A stretch of DNA of 64,000 nt from Tulasnella sp. 424 (taxonomy: Eukaryota; Basidiomycota; Agaricomycetes; Cantharellales; Tulasnellaceae), in NCBI GenBank assembly GCA_019633425.1, contig WSUB01000068.1:1-64000 (forward strand), given 5' to 3'. The notes under the pieces were generated by a model. That model made no database searches. It saw only the letters and a program-made list of their open reading frames with translations, and was not told the origin of the DNA. Below are positions 21,043-32,503 of this stretch, piece after piece; position 1 is the first letter of the stretch; every line of letters starts with the position of its first letter. Position numbers and translations under genes: made by a program.

Positions 21043-22549
21043 TCAAAATTCCCTCCAATTCGGATGCTCCCAAGTCCTACCAACCCCAATCAATCCCAAA
21101 CTTCCAACGGGCCCCTCAACATCATCGTCCATCTCCTGGACTCTGATGATAGGTATTCTCGGAGAGGCGCCAATCTCTAGACCCCTCCTTCCACTTCCAG
21201 GCGTCGTTAGAGCAAAGCCCGTGGTCCCCATTGGCGAACTTGCGACTTCACGCATCAGCGGACCTGCTGCCTCGAGATCCTCGTCGCTTGATCTGGCTTC
21301 TGAGTCTTGAAGCTCCTTTCTCCATCTCCACCTCAAAATGATCGGCACGCACACAGCGCAGAGGACAGCGCCTAGACCGAAGAAGTTACGCCACGAAATG
21401 AGGTGGAAGTCGTCCGAAGAGGTCATCTGCTCAAGCCCCCCTCCGATGGTAGTGTGTATTGTCGTCACACCCATGACACCCAGGAATGCCGAAATCCAGA
21501 ATGGGGCGATTCCGATACCGAGATGCGGGCATGCCATATTAATCGTCCAATGTGGCGGAAGTGGCGTCATGCTATATATAGAGAGGGGGAGATTCGGAAC
21601 CCGGTCAGCAGGGCTGAACGTGCTGCGGGATATTATGTTAACCCCAACGTTCGAAATTGGAACTCACCGGAGGACAATCATGTATGGGATCAGGTTTTGA
21701 CGATGCGTAGGATCGTCCATCTTCTGTGCAACTTGTTCGATTTTGTTTTTTATTTTAGGTAGTGCAAGTAGTGCCGGGCCGAAGCAGGCTGAAATAAGGT
21801 AGCAGAGTGTTGCCCCTGAGGCGACGCACTGTGTGTCGACAAAATTGACCAGTCAGCGCCAAGGGTGATTTAGTACGGTTGGAAGGAATGAGGCTTACGA
21901 GGCAGCATAGCGGAAGAGCGAATGGAACGCCCCAAACGGCGCCAGCAAGAATAGATAGGTACATCGAGCCAGGTAAGGAGAAAGCTTGCAAACTAGGAGA
22001 GAGGAGGTCAGGACGGTACATCGAGGGCCCAGCGCCCAGCGCGACTCACTAAAGATATGTTACAACGAAGCAGATGACGGTCCGAGCGGGGTAAAGAGTC
22101 TTGAGTTTCTGAAGGAGGGTGTTGAGAGCTTTCAGCTCATCGAAAGAAGTGGGGACGTGTAATAATGGTCGATCGACACTGCAGAATCCCAAGACACGTT
22201 AGATCGAGGCGACGAACGTGATCGGAAGAGGCGGGACTTACTCGTCAAGTGTAGGAAGCGCCAGATACAACGTTCCTCCGAGTAATGTCGACCCGACGAT
22301 GAAGAGCAGCATGAGCTGCCCGACAGCCCGCAGCATTGGCCTCTGGTAGAAGAATCTAGCCAAACGCCCTTTGGGCGACGCATCTCCACCCTCCACGTCC
22401 ATGGTATAGCTGTTTCCATTGAGAGCGAGCGGTAGATCCGGGGACGGGGGTAGGAGATCGTAATTTCGACTGCCGAGGAAGGTGAAGTTCCATGCTGGCG
22501 ACAGAGACCGAGTGTAGCGACCGAACGATGTCGATGTCGTTGAGGACAT
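21043..22549 (-). CDS. TMEM41/TVP38-family (VTT domain) membrane protein
   Basis: Five exons (22549-22242, 22178-22050, 21992-21899, 21828-21668, 21571-21043) total 1221 nt, or 406 residues. A cytosolic N-terminus leads to a first span (LMLLFIVGSTLLGGTLYL). The VTT core follows: LQAFSLPGSMYLSILAGAVW, then VASGATLCYLISACFG, then LRMTPLPPHWTINMACP and IAPFWISAFLGVMG. The R-x-TPxxP-x3-N motif is diagnostic of the family of ER scramblase-like proteins (TMEM41B, yeast Tvp38, bacterial DedA). A final span is followed by a long acidic, Ser/Gly-rich cytosolic tail. By family it acts in ER or Golgi membranes in lipid distribution and autophagy; that is knowledge of relatives, not seen here. The ATG at 22549 was chosen because the frame upstream has no ATG. 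Confidence 0.88.
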
Positions 22550-23291
22550 CTCCTTGAGCCTTAGAGAGAGCAACCGAGTCGAGAAGAGGGACGAGCAGAG
22601 AGAGTGTAGAGAGTGAGAAATGCCGGGAGGACTGAGCAGCTGATGGGGTTGAATATCAGGGGCAAAAAGAGGGGCTAATCCACGGCAGCTTTTCGGGACA
22701 ATAGGCCTGGGACGCGAGGTAGCTTATAACTACTGCCAAGAAGAGTCAGTAAAGACGAAAGAGAGAGCAGGAGTGGTGGAAGGAGAAAAGGCAATGAGGT
22801 GAAGAGGGACAGCTGGGCGGCAGGTACCGTGTATGGAACGGTCGGTCTGTGGCGTTATTTTTGTTGCACTGCAAAAAACGCGAGGCGCGTTCCAGGGCTG
22901 GAGGCTGGATAATCACGGACTTACTTGGTAGGTGATATAGCCTAAAGCGCCGAGTAATTAGAGTAAGCTTCAAAGACCTGCAATGAAGGGTTGAAAAAGA
23001 GCGACTGGGAGGTGTTGGAGAGCGGGAAAGCAAAAACGGGGTTGTGATATTCTTGGGCAAAAGCGCGGGTTGTGGCGACGTGACGGACTTCACTCCGTCG
23101 CATGCGGTAACCAGAACAACAGTCAATCCCTGCGCACGAAGTTCGGGGAGCGGAGCGGCACCAGTCCTTATGTCAGAGAGCGGTAGAATGTGCGCGCAGT
23201 CGTGTTCTTGTGGTCCCAGGAATATATATGTACAGACTACGATTATTACAAGCGCGTACGATGTCGACGTTCCAGAAGCGAAGGTAAATGT
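22550..23291. other. Intergenic spacer, no gene seen
   Basis: Promoter and 5' UTR of the VTT-protein gene and the 3' flank of RPB11. The minus-strand open frame around 22746-23126 has no ATG start and no recognisable domain. Confidence 0.5.
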
Positions 23292-23848
23292 CTAAAAGTC
23301 CGCGTAGTCGCCCGCACGAGGACCCACACCGTAGTCGCCATACGGACCAGCTCTCGAAGCCATGGCTTGGTTCGAATCGACGTCGTTGATGGCTTGGAGG
23401 TCGAATTCGCGCTTGAATTCGCGCTGCAAGCTGTCGAGTTGCGCGATGAGCAATTGACATGCGGTCCTGAAAGCCTGCGTTGGAGTTACGGCGCCGTCTG
23501 TTTGGACCTTGAGAAGGAAGTATGGTTCCAGTGGGTGGGGGACCTTGTACCCGGCGAAGAGGACGTGCTCGTTTGACAACAGCTGACTATTTGAAAGAGC
23601 TCCATGTGTCAGAGGTTAGAGGACGGGCAACGAGTGAACATGGAGCTCACGCTCTGATCATGTTTGCCATCGTATGATCCTGCTTAACTACCTTGATGGT
23701 AGCAGCGTTCGGGATTTTGGTGTCGTCGGTAATCTCAAGACTAAAGCGGAACTGATCAGCATGAGAGAACCTCAATCCAGAAATGACCGCCTCACGCTTT
23801 CTCATCGTCACCAAGGACATAAAGCTCAAAGCGGTTGGGGGCGTTCAT
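23292..23848 (-). CDS. RPB11: DNA-directed RNA polymerase II subunit RPB11
   Basis: Three exons (23848-23796, 23770-23651, 23586-23292) total 468 nt, or 155 residues. The start MNAPNRFELYVLGDD and the core TKIPNAATIKVVKQDHTMAN, IRAQLLSNEHVLFAGYKVPH and PTQAFRTACQLLI are those of the RPB11/AC19 family that pairs with RPB3 in the assembly platform of Pol II. PNR at the N-terminus points to RPB11 rather than AC19. The tail after the core helix is longer than in yeast (about 120 residues) and Gly/Asp/Tyr-rich (YGDYGVGPRAGDYADF). It is divergent from the uL15 gene, with about 590 bp between the two starts, so they may share a promoter region. Confidence 0.95.
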
Positions 23849-24437
23849 ACTGTCAAGGCGTCACTAAAAGATCGGCAAACTGTCAGCATGTCGGTCGAAG
23901 GAACAACAACCACACAGTGGAAGGTGCGAAGGATCATGAAATGGATGGCTTTTTGTCGTCACGGATGGAAACTACAGTGTAGCTCCTCAGGGGATTGACA
24001 GATAAAGTATAATCATTGGAAGCAGAGTGATGAGACGGCCCGACTTACAGAGTATGATGGTAGAGGCGAACGTGAGAGTTAGAAAGACGACCTAGTCGAC
24101 AGTTAAGACGACTTTTCATCCAAATGATGCAGGAAGCGACATCGTAGAACGTTCAGCAAAAGACATGAGGCTCTGAGAAAGGCGGGCGAACCTTGGTGAG
24201 TAGCTTCAAAATTTCACGAGTTGGACTGATGGTCGGGCGAGTGCTTACCAAGCACGGCGAGCTTTGATCCCCCTCGCGAGTGTTTGTCTCCGTGGTATCA
24301 ACAGAATTCCGAAAGAGGGCGTGCCGGATATCCCACTTCTCGACTTCAACGACCCCCTCAACCCTTCAAGCTTCAAGGTAGCTCTTATCGCTCATAGAGC
24401 TCGGCGCTGGAGAGCTAAGGAACCATTGTTCACAGAC
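23849..24437. other. Divergent promoter region RPB11 / uL15
   Basis: About 590 bp between two head-to-head housekeeping genes. It contains short splice-like signals, so 5' UTR introns are possible. No other gene seen. Confidence 0.5.
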
Positions 24438-25144
24438 ATGCCGACCCGCACCAAGAAGACACGAAAGCAGCGCGGCCACATCTCCGCAGGTTACGGCCGA
24501 GTTGGAAAGCATCGCAAGCACCCAGGTGGTCGTGGTCTTGCTGGTGGTCAGCATCATCACAGGTAAGGGCAAGAGGAATTCCATCGTAAAAACGACACTA
24601 ACACCTTTTACTCTAGAATCAACTTCGATAAGGTGCCTTGATTTTTTCAGTCGTGGTCAAGATTACAATACTAACTGCGAACCATCCTCCCAACCCATGC
24701 AACTTATAGTACCATCCCGGGTAGGAGGCTCTGGCAATTCATTGTCATACGATTGTATGCTAACAGATTGGCGTTGCCTGCTTTTAGTTACTTCGGTAAA
24801 GTCGGTATGCGACACTACCATCTCCTACGGAATCCCTTCTGGTGCCCTGTGATCAATGTCGAGAGACTATGGACGCTGGTACCAAAGGAGGAGTTCGAAG
24901 CTGCACATGGTAAAAAGGACCTTGTACCTGTGATCGATACCCTCCAGGCTGGTTACGGCAAGGTGCTCGGCAAGGGCACCCTCCCGAAGGTGCCATTCAT
25001 CGTGAAAGCACGCTTCGTGTCTGAGCGGGCAGAGTAAGCATGCTTGTTTGCTGAGACTTTATGCTTTGAAGTCACTGACGGCCATTGCTTCCCTACAGAG
25101 AGAAGATCAAGGAGGCAGGAGGCGTTGTCAAGCTCGTTGCATAG
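24438..25144 (+). CDS. RPL28: 60S ribosomal protein uL15 (L28 / L27a)
   Basis: Five exons (24438-24562, 24617-24632, 24710-24720, 24788-25033, 25099-25144) total 444 nt, or 147 residues (yeast about 149). Motifs: [20 protein letters not shown], the glycine/histidine-rich [33 protein letters not shown], and the C-terminal [14 protein letters not shown]. Exons 2 and 3 are only 16 and 11 nt, encoding INFDK and YHPG; both are needed for the conserved sequence. Structural component of the large ribosomal subunit. The start is the first ATG of the conserved N-terminus. Confidence 0.96.
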
Positions 25145-26022
25145 GCATCCTCTCTGTTTTCTGTCCATCTCATTTCCTCTTCTTACTGTCCTCGCCATTT
25201 TTTTGTGTTTTATATCTGTACGGTTAAAACGCCGCTATCACTTTTGGCCCGCCGGGTATGGGGGCATCTGGTTTTATGTTGCTGCCGCTCATGTATTGCA
25301 TGCTCTCATCACATTTATGCCCACGCGTCTCTTCGCAAGCTGGAGAGTTTTTTTCTCGAGACATTCTTTGAGTACGGTAAGAGCAGGCTTGCAAGCCAGC
25401 CGGCGAAAGCTCTCGGATTTATTGCTAGGTTCTGTAGCCTCTGCTTTTCAACTGACGGGAGCTCGGTGACAATGAAGGCTGGGTTGCCTACCACTAATTG
25501 AACTTTTAATATCAATATTGCTTTCGATCTGCAACGTGCAAATGTTATAGTCGCTAGACTCTGAATCGGGGACAGGGGAGGTACGTGGGAACCGATTACT
25601 GCTTCAGTCGGGTTTAGCGATCTTCAACCAGGACCCAAAGCCTCACGCATCAGTTTCAAAGGGTGTCGAGATTATGAATGCGAGGGAGAAGGCATTTATT
25701 CCACTGCTCCATTAACTAAAGTATTGAATGACCTGCTGGCAGCCCCCCGCGGTATTCGTTACCTGGCAACACCGGCCACTCCAGCTTCTGCTTGAGCAAG
25801 AGCCTACTGCAACAGCGTATTCTAGGTCCTTCGAGAATGACAGAGTCCTTCCTCCCGTGGCGACGATCTTTCGGTAGTCCTCTCGAGTTTACAGGACTGG
25901 TGGAGCTATTTGACGACGATGCCGTGATTTCCGCGCCGGACATAAGCAATCGAGCCGAACGACTCTTAGACGAAATACATCATTGGAACTCTGCAAACAC
26001 TCCATATACTCGAGAACCTAGG
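25145..26022. other. Intergenic region between uL15 and acetyltransferase genes
   Basis: No separate gene recognised. The frame of the acetyltransferase remains open upstream of its chosen ATG back to an ATG at 25837, so an N-terminal extension of 62 residues is possible. Confidence 0.45.
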
Positions 26023-26782
26023 ATGGCTCCAATTCCAAAGAACAGATTCTTTATCCGCCAAGCTGTCGAAGCTGATATCGTGAGTGGTTCCAGAGGTTCA
26101 GGTTCGAGTTCAAGTGACTCACCCTGTGAGGCTTCCTAGCCTACAATCATACAATTAATCGTTGACCTGGTAATCTTACTCCGAAACATTTCTTCCGGTT
26201 GATGTTCATCAAATCCGCTTTTAGGCAACCTATGAGAAGGCCGCTGACTCCGCGAAAGCCACCCCTGAACTTGTGAGGCACTTGCAGAGATAAAGATCAT
26301 AATAGCTTGGAACTCATTAGCTCCCAATTAGCTCAGGGAGAATCTATTCGAAAAGAAGCACGCCTCGGCCTTGCTCGCATTCACCGGTTCGCCGGGCGCG
26401 GAGGGTGACGCCATTGGGCTCGCTCTCTACTTCTTTAACTTTTCCACCTGGACTGGGCGGCCCGGGCTATACGTGAGTCTAAGGAAGACAGTCAAAACTT
26501 CGACGAAACTGATAATGCAAAAATATATGTCAGCTCGAGGACCTATTTGTTTCGGAAAAGACTCGCGGTGCTGGTGTCGGAAAAGCGCTATTCGGGGAGT
26601 TGGCCGCAGTAGCACAGGCAAATAATTGTGCGCGGATGGACTGGGCAGTGCTGAAGTGGAATAAGCCCAGCATAGATTTCTATGAGAAGGCTCTTGGAGC
26701 CACCCCGATGTCCGAGTGGCAGGGGATGAGGTTAGAGGAGGATGGGATTGAAAGGTTGAAACGCTTCCGCATTACGGAATAA
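26023..26782 (+). CDS. GNAT acetyltransferase, diamine/spermidine N1-acetyltransferase-like
   Basis: Five exons (26023-26079, 26140-26169, 26225-26272, 26332-26472, 26534-26782) total 525 nt, or 174 residues, close to the usual 171 of SSAT. The start MAPIPKNRFFIRQAVEAD is the typical GNAT beta-1. Then come AIGLALYFFNFSTWTGRPGLY, LEDLFVSEKTRGAGVGKALF with the acetyl-CoA pyrophosphate loop (R-G-x-G-x-G/A), and NKPSIDFYEKALGA. The phrase FxNFSTWxGxxGxxLEDLxV is typical of thialysine/polyamine acetyltransferases. Substrate among diamines, polyamines or thialysine is not settled. Expected to be a soluble enzyme. Confidence 0.88.
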
Positions 26783-27431
26783 AGTACGTTGGAAGCTGCT
26801 CGCATGATGGAGGCAAAAGGATTTAGATGCATCGACTCGCATGAGCTAAACGTAGGTTCATTTCTGAGGTTTCCGGTTCGAGCAAGGTTGGGCTCAAACT
26901 CAGGCTATAGTTCCCAGAGAGGGATTGAAGCGTCTTTACCGTAGACAGATATATAAATGCGTACCAAATCCCGTATTTCTCATCCTTAACGGCATCCTAG
27001 CAGAGGGTGCCCTGGGCCCAGGTCTAAGGCCTTCGCAGTGAAGGGTCTCTATATGGAGCCGTAAGCACCCACAAGGAACACCCATACGCATCAGAGTACT
27101 ACCCCCTTAGTATACGAGACCTTGTCTGGACGTTCAACGGTGGTTTTGTGTGGGTTTAATTGCTGCAATGAGCCAGAACCGAAAGCAGCGCAGCAAAGCT
27201 GCGAAACAGGCTCAGAGTCGAACATCGAGCTTTGCCACGGCCCTACCCTCATCCACGTCTTGCTTGGTCTCTACTAAAATCCTCTCGGGGGCAGGTATTA
27301 ACGACCGCGACGGACACCACGACCCCGAAAGGTCGCACGTACAATCACTATCCTAAGGAGCTACATATTGGGCTTGCGGTCATCTTATCAAGTAATTCGA
27401 CGCCAATTCACCCCGATTCGTCTCGCCCATC
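26783..27431. other. Intergenic region upstream of alpha-COP
   Basis: 3' flank of the acetyltransferase gene and promoter of the coatomer gene. A short basic open frame starts at an ATG at 27168 (MSQNRKQRSKAAKQAQ) but has no conserved partner; it may be an upstream ORF. Confidence 0.45.
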
Positions 27432-30400
27432 ATGCAGATGTTAACGAAGTTCGAGTCGAAAAGCAACAGAGTAAAAGGTACTAATACACGGAACGACTCC
27501 CTATAAATCCTCTAAACTCACTGTGATGGTTTCTGGATAGGCCTGGCGTTCCATCCGACGCGACCCTTGCTTGCTGCATCATTGCACAACGGTAGCGTTC
27601 AGCTATGGAATTACCAAATGGGCACATTAGTAGATCGCTTCGATGAACACGACGGTATGGTTGAGCTCCACGTTGGGGCTATAGGATGCTGTTTACTTAC
27701 CGCAGTCTACATTGCAATCCATCAGGTCCAGTACGTGGAGTTGCGATCCATCCTACGCGGCCATTGCTAGTCACTGGCGGAGATGACTACAAGGTCAAAG
27801 TCTGGGGTGCGTCATGCTATCGTGGCTATTGAAGCTGTTGCTTAGCTTGCTCTGCAGACATTAGGCCTCAGGGTCGGAAATGCCTCTTCACCTTACATGG
27901 ACATCTCGACTATGTACGAACGGTCCAATTCCATCACGAAATGCCGTGGATTGTAAGTCTCGACTAGCTAGTGGGACCGCTCGTCCACTTACCTTCTGTC
28001 AGATCTCTGCCTCGGACGACCAAACGATCAGAATATGGAATAGCACGTCGCGAAACTGCATCGCCATCCTCACCGGCCACTCCCATTACATTATGAGCGC
28101 CATGTTCCACCCTAAAGAAGACCTCGTCGTCAGCGCATCGATGGATCAAACCGTCCGTGTCTGGGACATTTCTGGTCTCCGCAAGGGAACCCCTCAAGCC
28201 CAACCTGGCGCTTTCGACACCTTCGACTCATTCTCGACCGTCAAGTATGTGCTTGAAGGACATGACCGTGGCGTCAACTATGCAGCATTCCACCCCTCTC
28301 TTCCATTGATTGTCTCAGCCGGTGACGATCGCCAAGTTAAGCTTTGGCGGATGAGCGAGACGAAAGCTTGGGAGGTCGACACCTGCCGAGGACATTTCAA
28401 TAACGTCTCCAGCGCATTGTTCCACCCCCGCCACGAACTCATTCTTTCCGTCGGTGAAGACAAGACTATTCGAGTATGGGACATGTCAAGGCGAACAGCA
28501 GTGCAGACCTTCCGACGGGAGCACGACCGGTTCTGGGTTTTGACTGCTCATCCCGAGCTCAACCTCTTCGCCGCGGGACACGACAACGGGTTGATCGTCT
28601 TCAAGCTCGAGCGCGAACGACCCGCTTTCGCTCTACAAAATGATATCCTCTACTACATCCGCGACAAATACGTTCGGCAGTATGATCTCAATACCGGCTC
28701 CGACGTCGGCGTCTTAAGCGTCCGCAAACTAGGAAGCCAATGGGTTCAACCTCGAACGCTAAGCTTCAACCCGGCGGAACGTGCCGTGATCGTTACCTCG
28801 GTACGCGTTTGATAACGATCGTCTAATGTACATGGTGCTGACGCGTTGTTGAACCCGTTCTAGCCTGCGGACAACGGAATTTACGAGCTTGTAGGCTTGC
28901 CCAAGGACCAATCAAACGAACTCAGAGATTCAACCTCAGACGGGAAGCGAGGACAGGGATCCAGCGCCATCTTCGTCGCTCGCAACAGGTTTGCTGTTCT
29001 AGACAAAGTCGCTCAGGTAGGCGTGTCGATGACCACAGCCCGGATTTGACCCGGCTGACAGTCTGTTACGCCCTAGTCCATCGAGATTCGTGACCTTTCG
29101 AACTCTGTCACCAAGACCGTCAAGCCGCCCATTCAGACCAACGATATCTTTTACGGCGGGACGGCCAGTCTCTTGCTCAGCTCGCCAAACTCTGTTGTTC
29201 TCTTTGACATCCAGCAGCAAAAGATTGTCGCGGAGCTCACGACTCCTCCTGTCAAGTACGCGATATGGAATTCAGATCAGTCTATGGTCGCTCTCCTCAG
29301 CAAACACAGTACGCTTTCGCCTAGAAACCCATATTCGGGGTTAGACACTGACTTATATTGCATAGCCATTACGATTACCAACAAGACGCTCGGCCAAAGC
29401 TGCCTCATTCACGAGACGATCCGCATCAAATCTGGAGCTTGGGACGATAGCGGCGTGTTCGTTTACTCAACTCTGAACCACATCAAATATGCTTTATTCC
29501 AGGGGTGGGTGTGAAGTCTGGGCGTCGCGTCCTGTTATTCCTGACGAGCTTCGCCCCTCTAGCGACAACGGCATCATCCAAACTCTAGAGCAACCCGTGT
29601 ATCTCACCCGCGTCAAGGGCAAGACCATCTACTGCCTCGACCGTACTGCTCGTCCGCGAACCATCAACATCGATCCGACCGAGTACAAGTTCAAGTTGGC
29701 GCTTGTGCAGAACAAGTACGACGAAGTGCTGAACATCATTCGAACCTCGAACTTGGTTGGGCAGAGTATTATCGCTTACTTGCAGAAGAAAGGCTTCCCC
29801 GAGGTTCGTCTTGGTCGCTCGGTTACAAGCTGAGGTATTGACGCTCGAACGTAGATCGCCCTCCACTTCGTCCAAGACAAGAAAACTCGATTCGAGCTCG
29901 CTATCGAATGCGGCAACCTCGACGTCGCTCTGGAAACTGCGAAATCCATCGACCGTCCAGAGAGCTGGATCCGCTTAGCCCAACAGGCTCTCAAGCAAGG
30001 CAACCACAAGGTCGTCGAGACCGCATATCAGAGGACGAAGAACTTTGACAAGCTGTCGTTCTTGTATCTGTCCGTGGGCAGTTTAGACAAGTTGGCAAAG
30101 ATGCAGGCCATTGCCGAGAAGCGAGGGGATCATATGTCCAAGTTCCACAATGCGCTTTACTCGGGAGATGTCAAGGCTAGGATCGCCGTGCTAAGGGATG
30201 TTGGTATGCGTAAGTAGCGAGGGTTTGCTTCTACGGCCTGTGGAGATAACCTGACGACTTTGCGGCAGAGCCTCTTGCCTACTTGACCGCCAAGACGAAT
30301 GGTCTCGAAGACCTTGCCGAGCAAATCTTGGCTTCCGCTGGCATCAAGGAATCTGACATTGAGGGGCTGGACAGCATCGGTGTTTCCACTCTTCGTCCCC

Positions 30401-31894
30401 CACCGGTCGTCACGCAGAGCGCGAACCTTCTCTGGCCATCACTCGCGACAGAGGAGAACTTCTTCGACAAGGCATTGGCCAACGGTCACGTCGCGGACTA
30501 TATCAACGGAGACGGCGCTGCTGATGGAGCCCACACCTTGGATTCTTGGGAGGCCGGTGAGCCCGACGGCGTTGCTGTCAACGGCGACGAAGTCGCTGTG
30601 GAAGAAGGCGAAGGATGGGACTTGGAAGAAGAGGTTGTTGAGCCCGATGCGACGCACTTGAACGCGGCGGAGGACGTCGTGCCCGAGGATGAAGGAGATG
30701 CCGCTGCTGCCGCTCCCGGAGTGCCTGAACCGGAGTTGTGGGCCAGGAACTCGCCGTTTGCGGCTGATCATGCTGCCGCTGGACAATTTGAGTCTGCTAT
30801 GCAGGTACGTGCAGTGTGAATATGAAATTCGGGAATAGCGTGGTTTTTTCGTTTCAGTGGCTTTTTTCTTACTAACCCGTCCCTCTTCCCCCTTTCTCTC
30901 ACTCCGGGACTTGCCGATGAATGTTAGGTCCTCAACCGTCAAATCGGTGCCGTCAACTTTGAACCGCTCAAGCCGCAATTCATGGCACTTTATCGTTCGG
31001 CCCACGTCTTTTTCTCACCGACTGCGTCATTGGCCCCACTGCAGTTGCATGTTCGACGCGATCCGGAAATCCGCTTACCTGTTATCCGTCGGACTTTGGC
31101 CGATATCAAGTCTGGAGAGCTCGCTGAGGGCTATCGATTCGTGTCCCTTGGTAAATTGGAGGATGCGGCGACGTCTTTCAAGGCGATTTTGTTGACGCTG
31201 ATGTTGGTGACCGTGACGACAAAGGAGGAGGCTGCTGATGTGAGTGTTACGGTTGACTCCTGTTTTCATGAACCTAACGTCTTGGTGTGTATCCAGCTCC
31301 AAGAAACGATCATCTCCGTGCGCGAGTACTTGCTTGGTGTTAGCATTGAGCTCGAGCGCCGCAAGGTCGCCAAGGAGGATCCAACGAATGTCCGACGTAG
31401 TCTCGAGCTGGCTGCGTACTTTGCTCACTGCAAGTTGCAACCGGCGCACCAAATCCTGGCTCTGAGAAACGCGATCAGCGTGTTTTCCAAGGGCAAGAAC
31501 CCTGTGGCTGCAGGGAAATTTGCGCAAAGACTCATTGAGTTGGGACCTGATGCCAAGGTTGTTGCTTCGGTGCGTCAATTAATGGGTTTCATTTATGTTT
31601 TGGGGTTTTTTCGTCACTCATCACACGGCTCTATGACGTATTTATACGATTCAGGCTCGACAAGTCATGAATGCAGGGCAGAACGGTCGCGACACTGTGG
31701 AGATTTCGTACAACGACTTCACCGAGTTCGACATCTGCGCTGCGAGCTATACGCCGATATACAAGGGGTCGCCGTTGGTCAAGGATCCGTTCACGGGGGC
31801 TTGCTTCTTACCTGATTATCTCGGCAAGTTGAGTCCCCTGACCGAAGTCACTGAAATTGGTGCGCATGCATCGGGTTTGCCGATACCACGATGA
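27432..31894 (+). CDS. COP1: COPI coatomer alpha subunit (alpha-COP)
   Basis: A multi-exon gene. The start [20 protein letters not shown] matches yeast alpha-COP, which also has a residue pair before MLTKFE; the first ATG (27432) was chosen for this reason. Seven or so WD40 repeats follow ([62 protein letters not shown]), then the second propeller/solenoid, an acidic linker near 30560-30720, and the COPI C-terminal domain ([33 protein letters not shown]). It forms the outer coat of Golgi-to-ER vesicles and binds KKXX cargo through the first propeller. Family length is about 1,200 residues. First junctions checked: VK-G-LAFH (27476/27541) and DEHD-G-PVRG. No frame break seen. Internal exon ends were not all computed. 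Confidence 0.93.
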
Positions 31895-32503
31895 GCGATG
31901 GGCAGGAAGCGATTGGTTGCCCCGATCTGGAATCTCAAGTGCGGGGGAGGGGGTAAACGGAAAACCGAGCCGAATGTGTTCGACGTTGTTGTATCGTTTC
32001 AGCTCCCTGTCTACCAACTGTTGTAATTAGAATCCGTAATATGCGTCTTCCCCAGTTTCAAAATACACACGCCTCAAACGAACAGAAGATATGTAGTGCC
32101 GTTAGTTCTCGCGTGGTGTGTCCCATGCGACAAGATGGCCGTCTCGCGTAAACCGTCGCGAGTCCTGCAATCGCGAAGAGCCCATCCGTTGAATATAAAG
32201 AGGTTGATCATGGTGTTGCCCCCCGGCACCGCCATTCCATTCAAAGCCACCGAGACGCTGGGATTGAAAAAAAAAAAGAGCGCATTCAAATTTTGTTAGG
32301 CTCTTTGATTGTTCCCGTGAATTGTCAGGCACCGAATTGGAACTTCTTCTGCTTCTTCTGGACCCCTCATCTCACTCTCCACTCCCTTTCTAACCCCCCT
32401 CCCCCAGCTCACTATCCCCCCCTCCCTCCACTACTCTTGACTCTGTATTATTTCTCTCTCTTGTAGACTTTTCTCCCCTACTACTACTACTCTCCTCCAA
32501 AAA
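31895..32503. other. Intergenic spacer with pyrimidine-rich promoter of the G-alpha gene
   Basis: An A-run near 32267-32276. From about 32340 to 32490 the plus strand is strongly C/T-rich, ending in (CTA)n just before the ATG, a common fungal core-promoter feature. No gene seen. Confidence 0.55.

Noticed and set aside
22746..23126. Minus-strand frame of 126 codons between RPB11 and the VTT gene
   Set aside because: No ATG start; Ser/Pro-rich chance translation of a CT-rich promoter region.
27168..27356. Small basic ORF beginning MSQNRKQRSKAAKQ
   Set aside because: Could be an upstream ORF of alpha-COP; no evidence that it is a separate gene.
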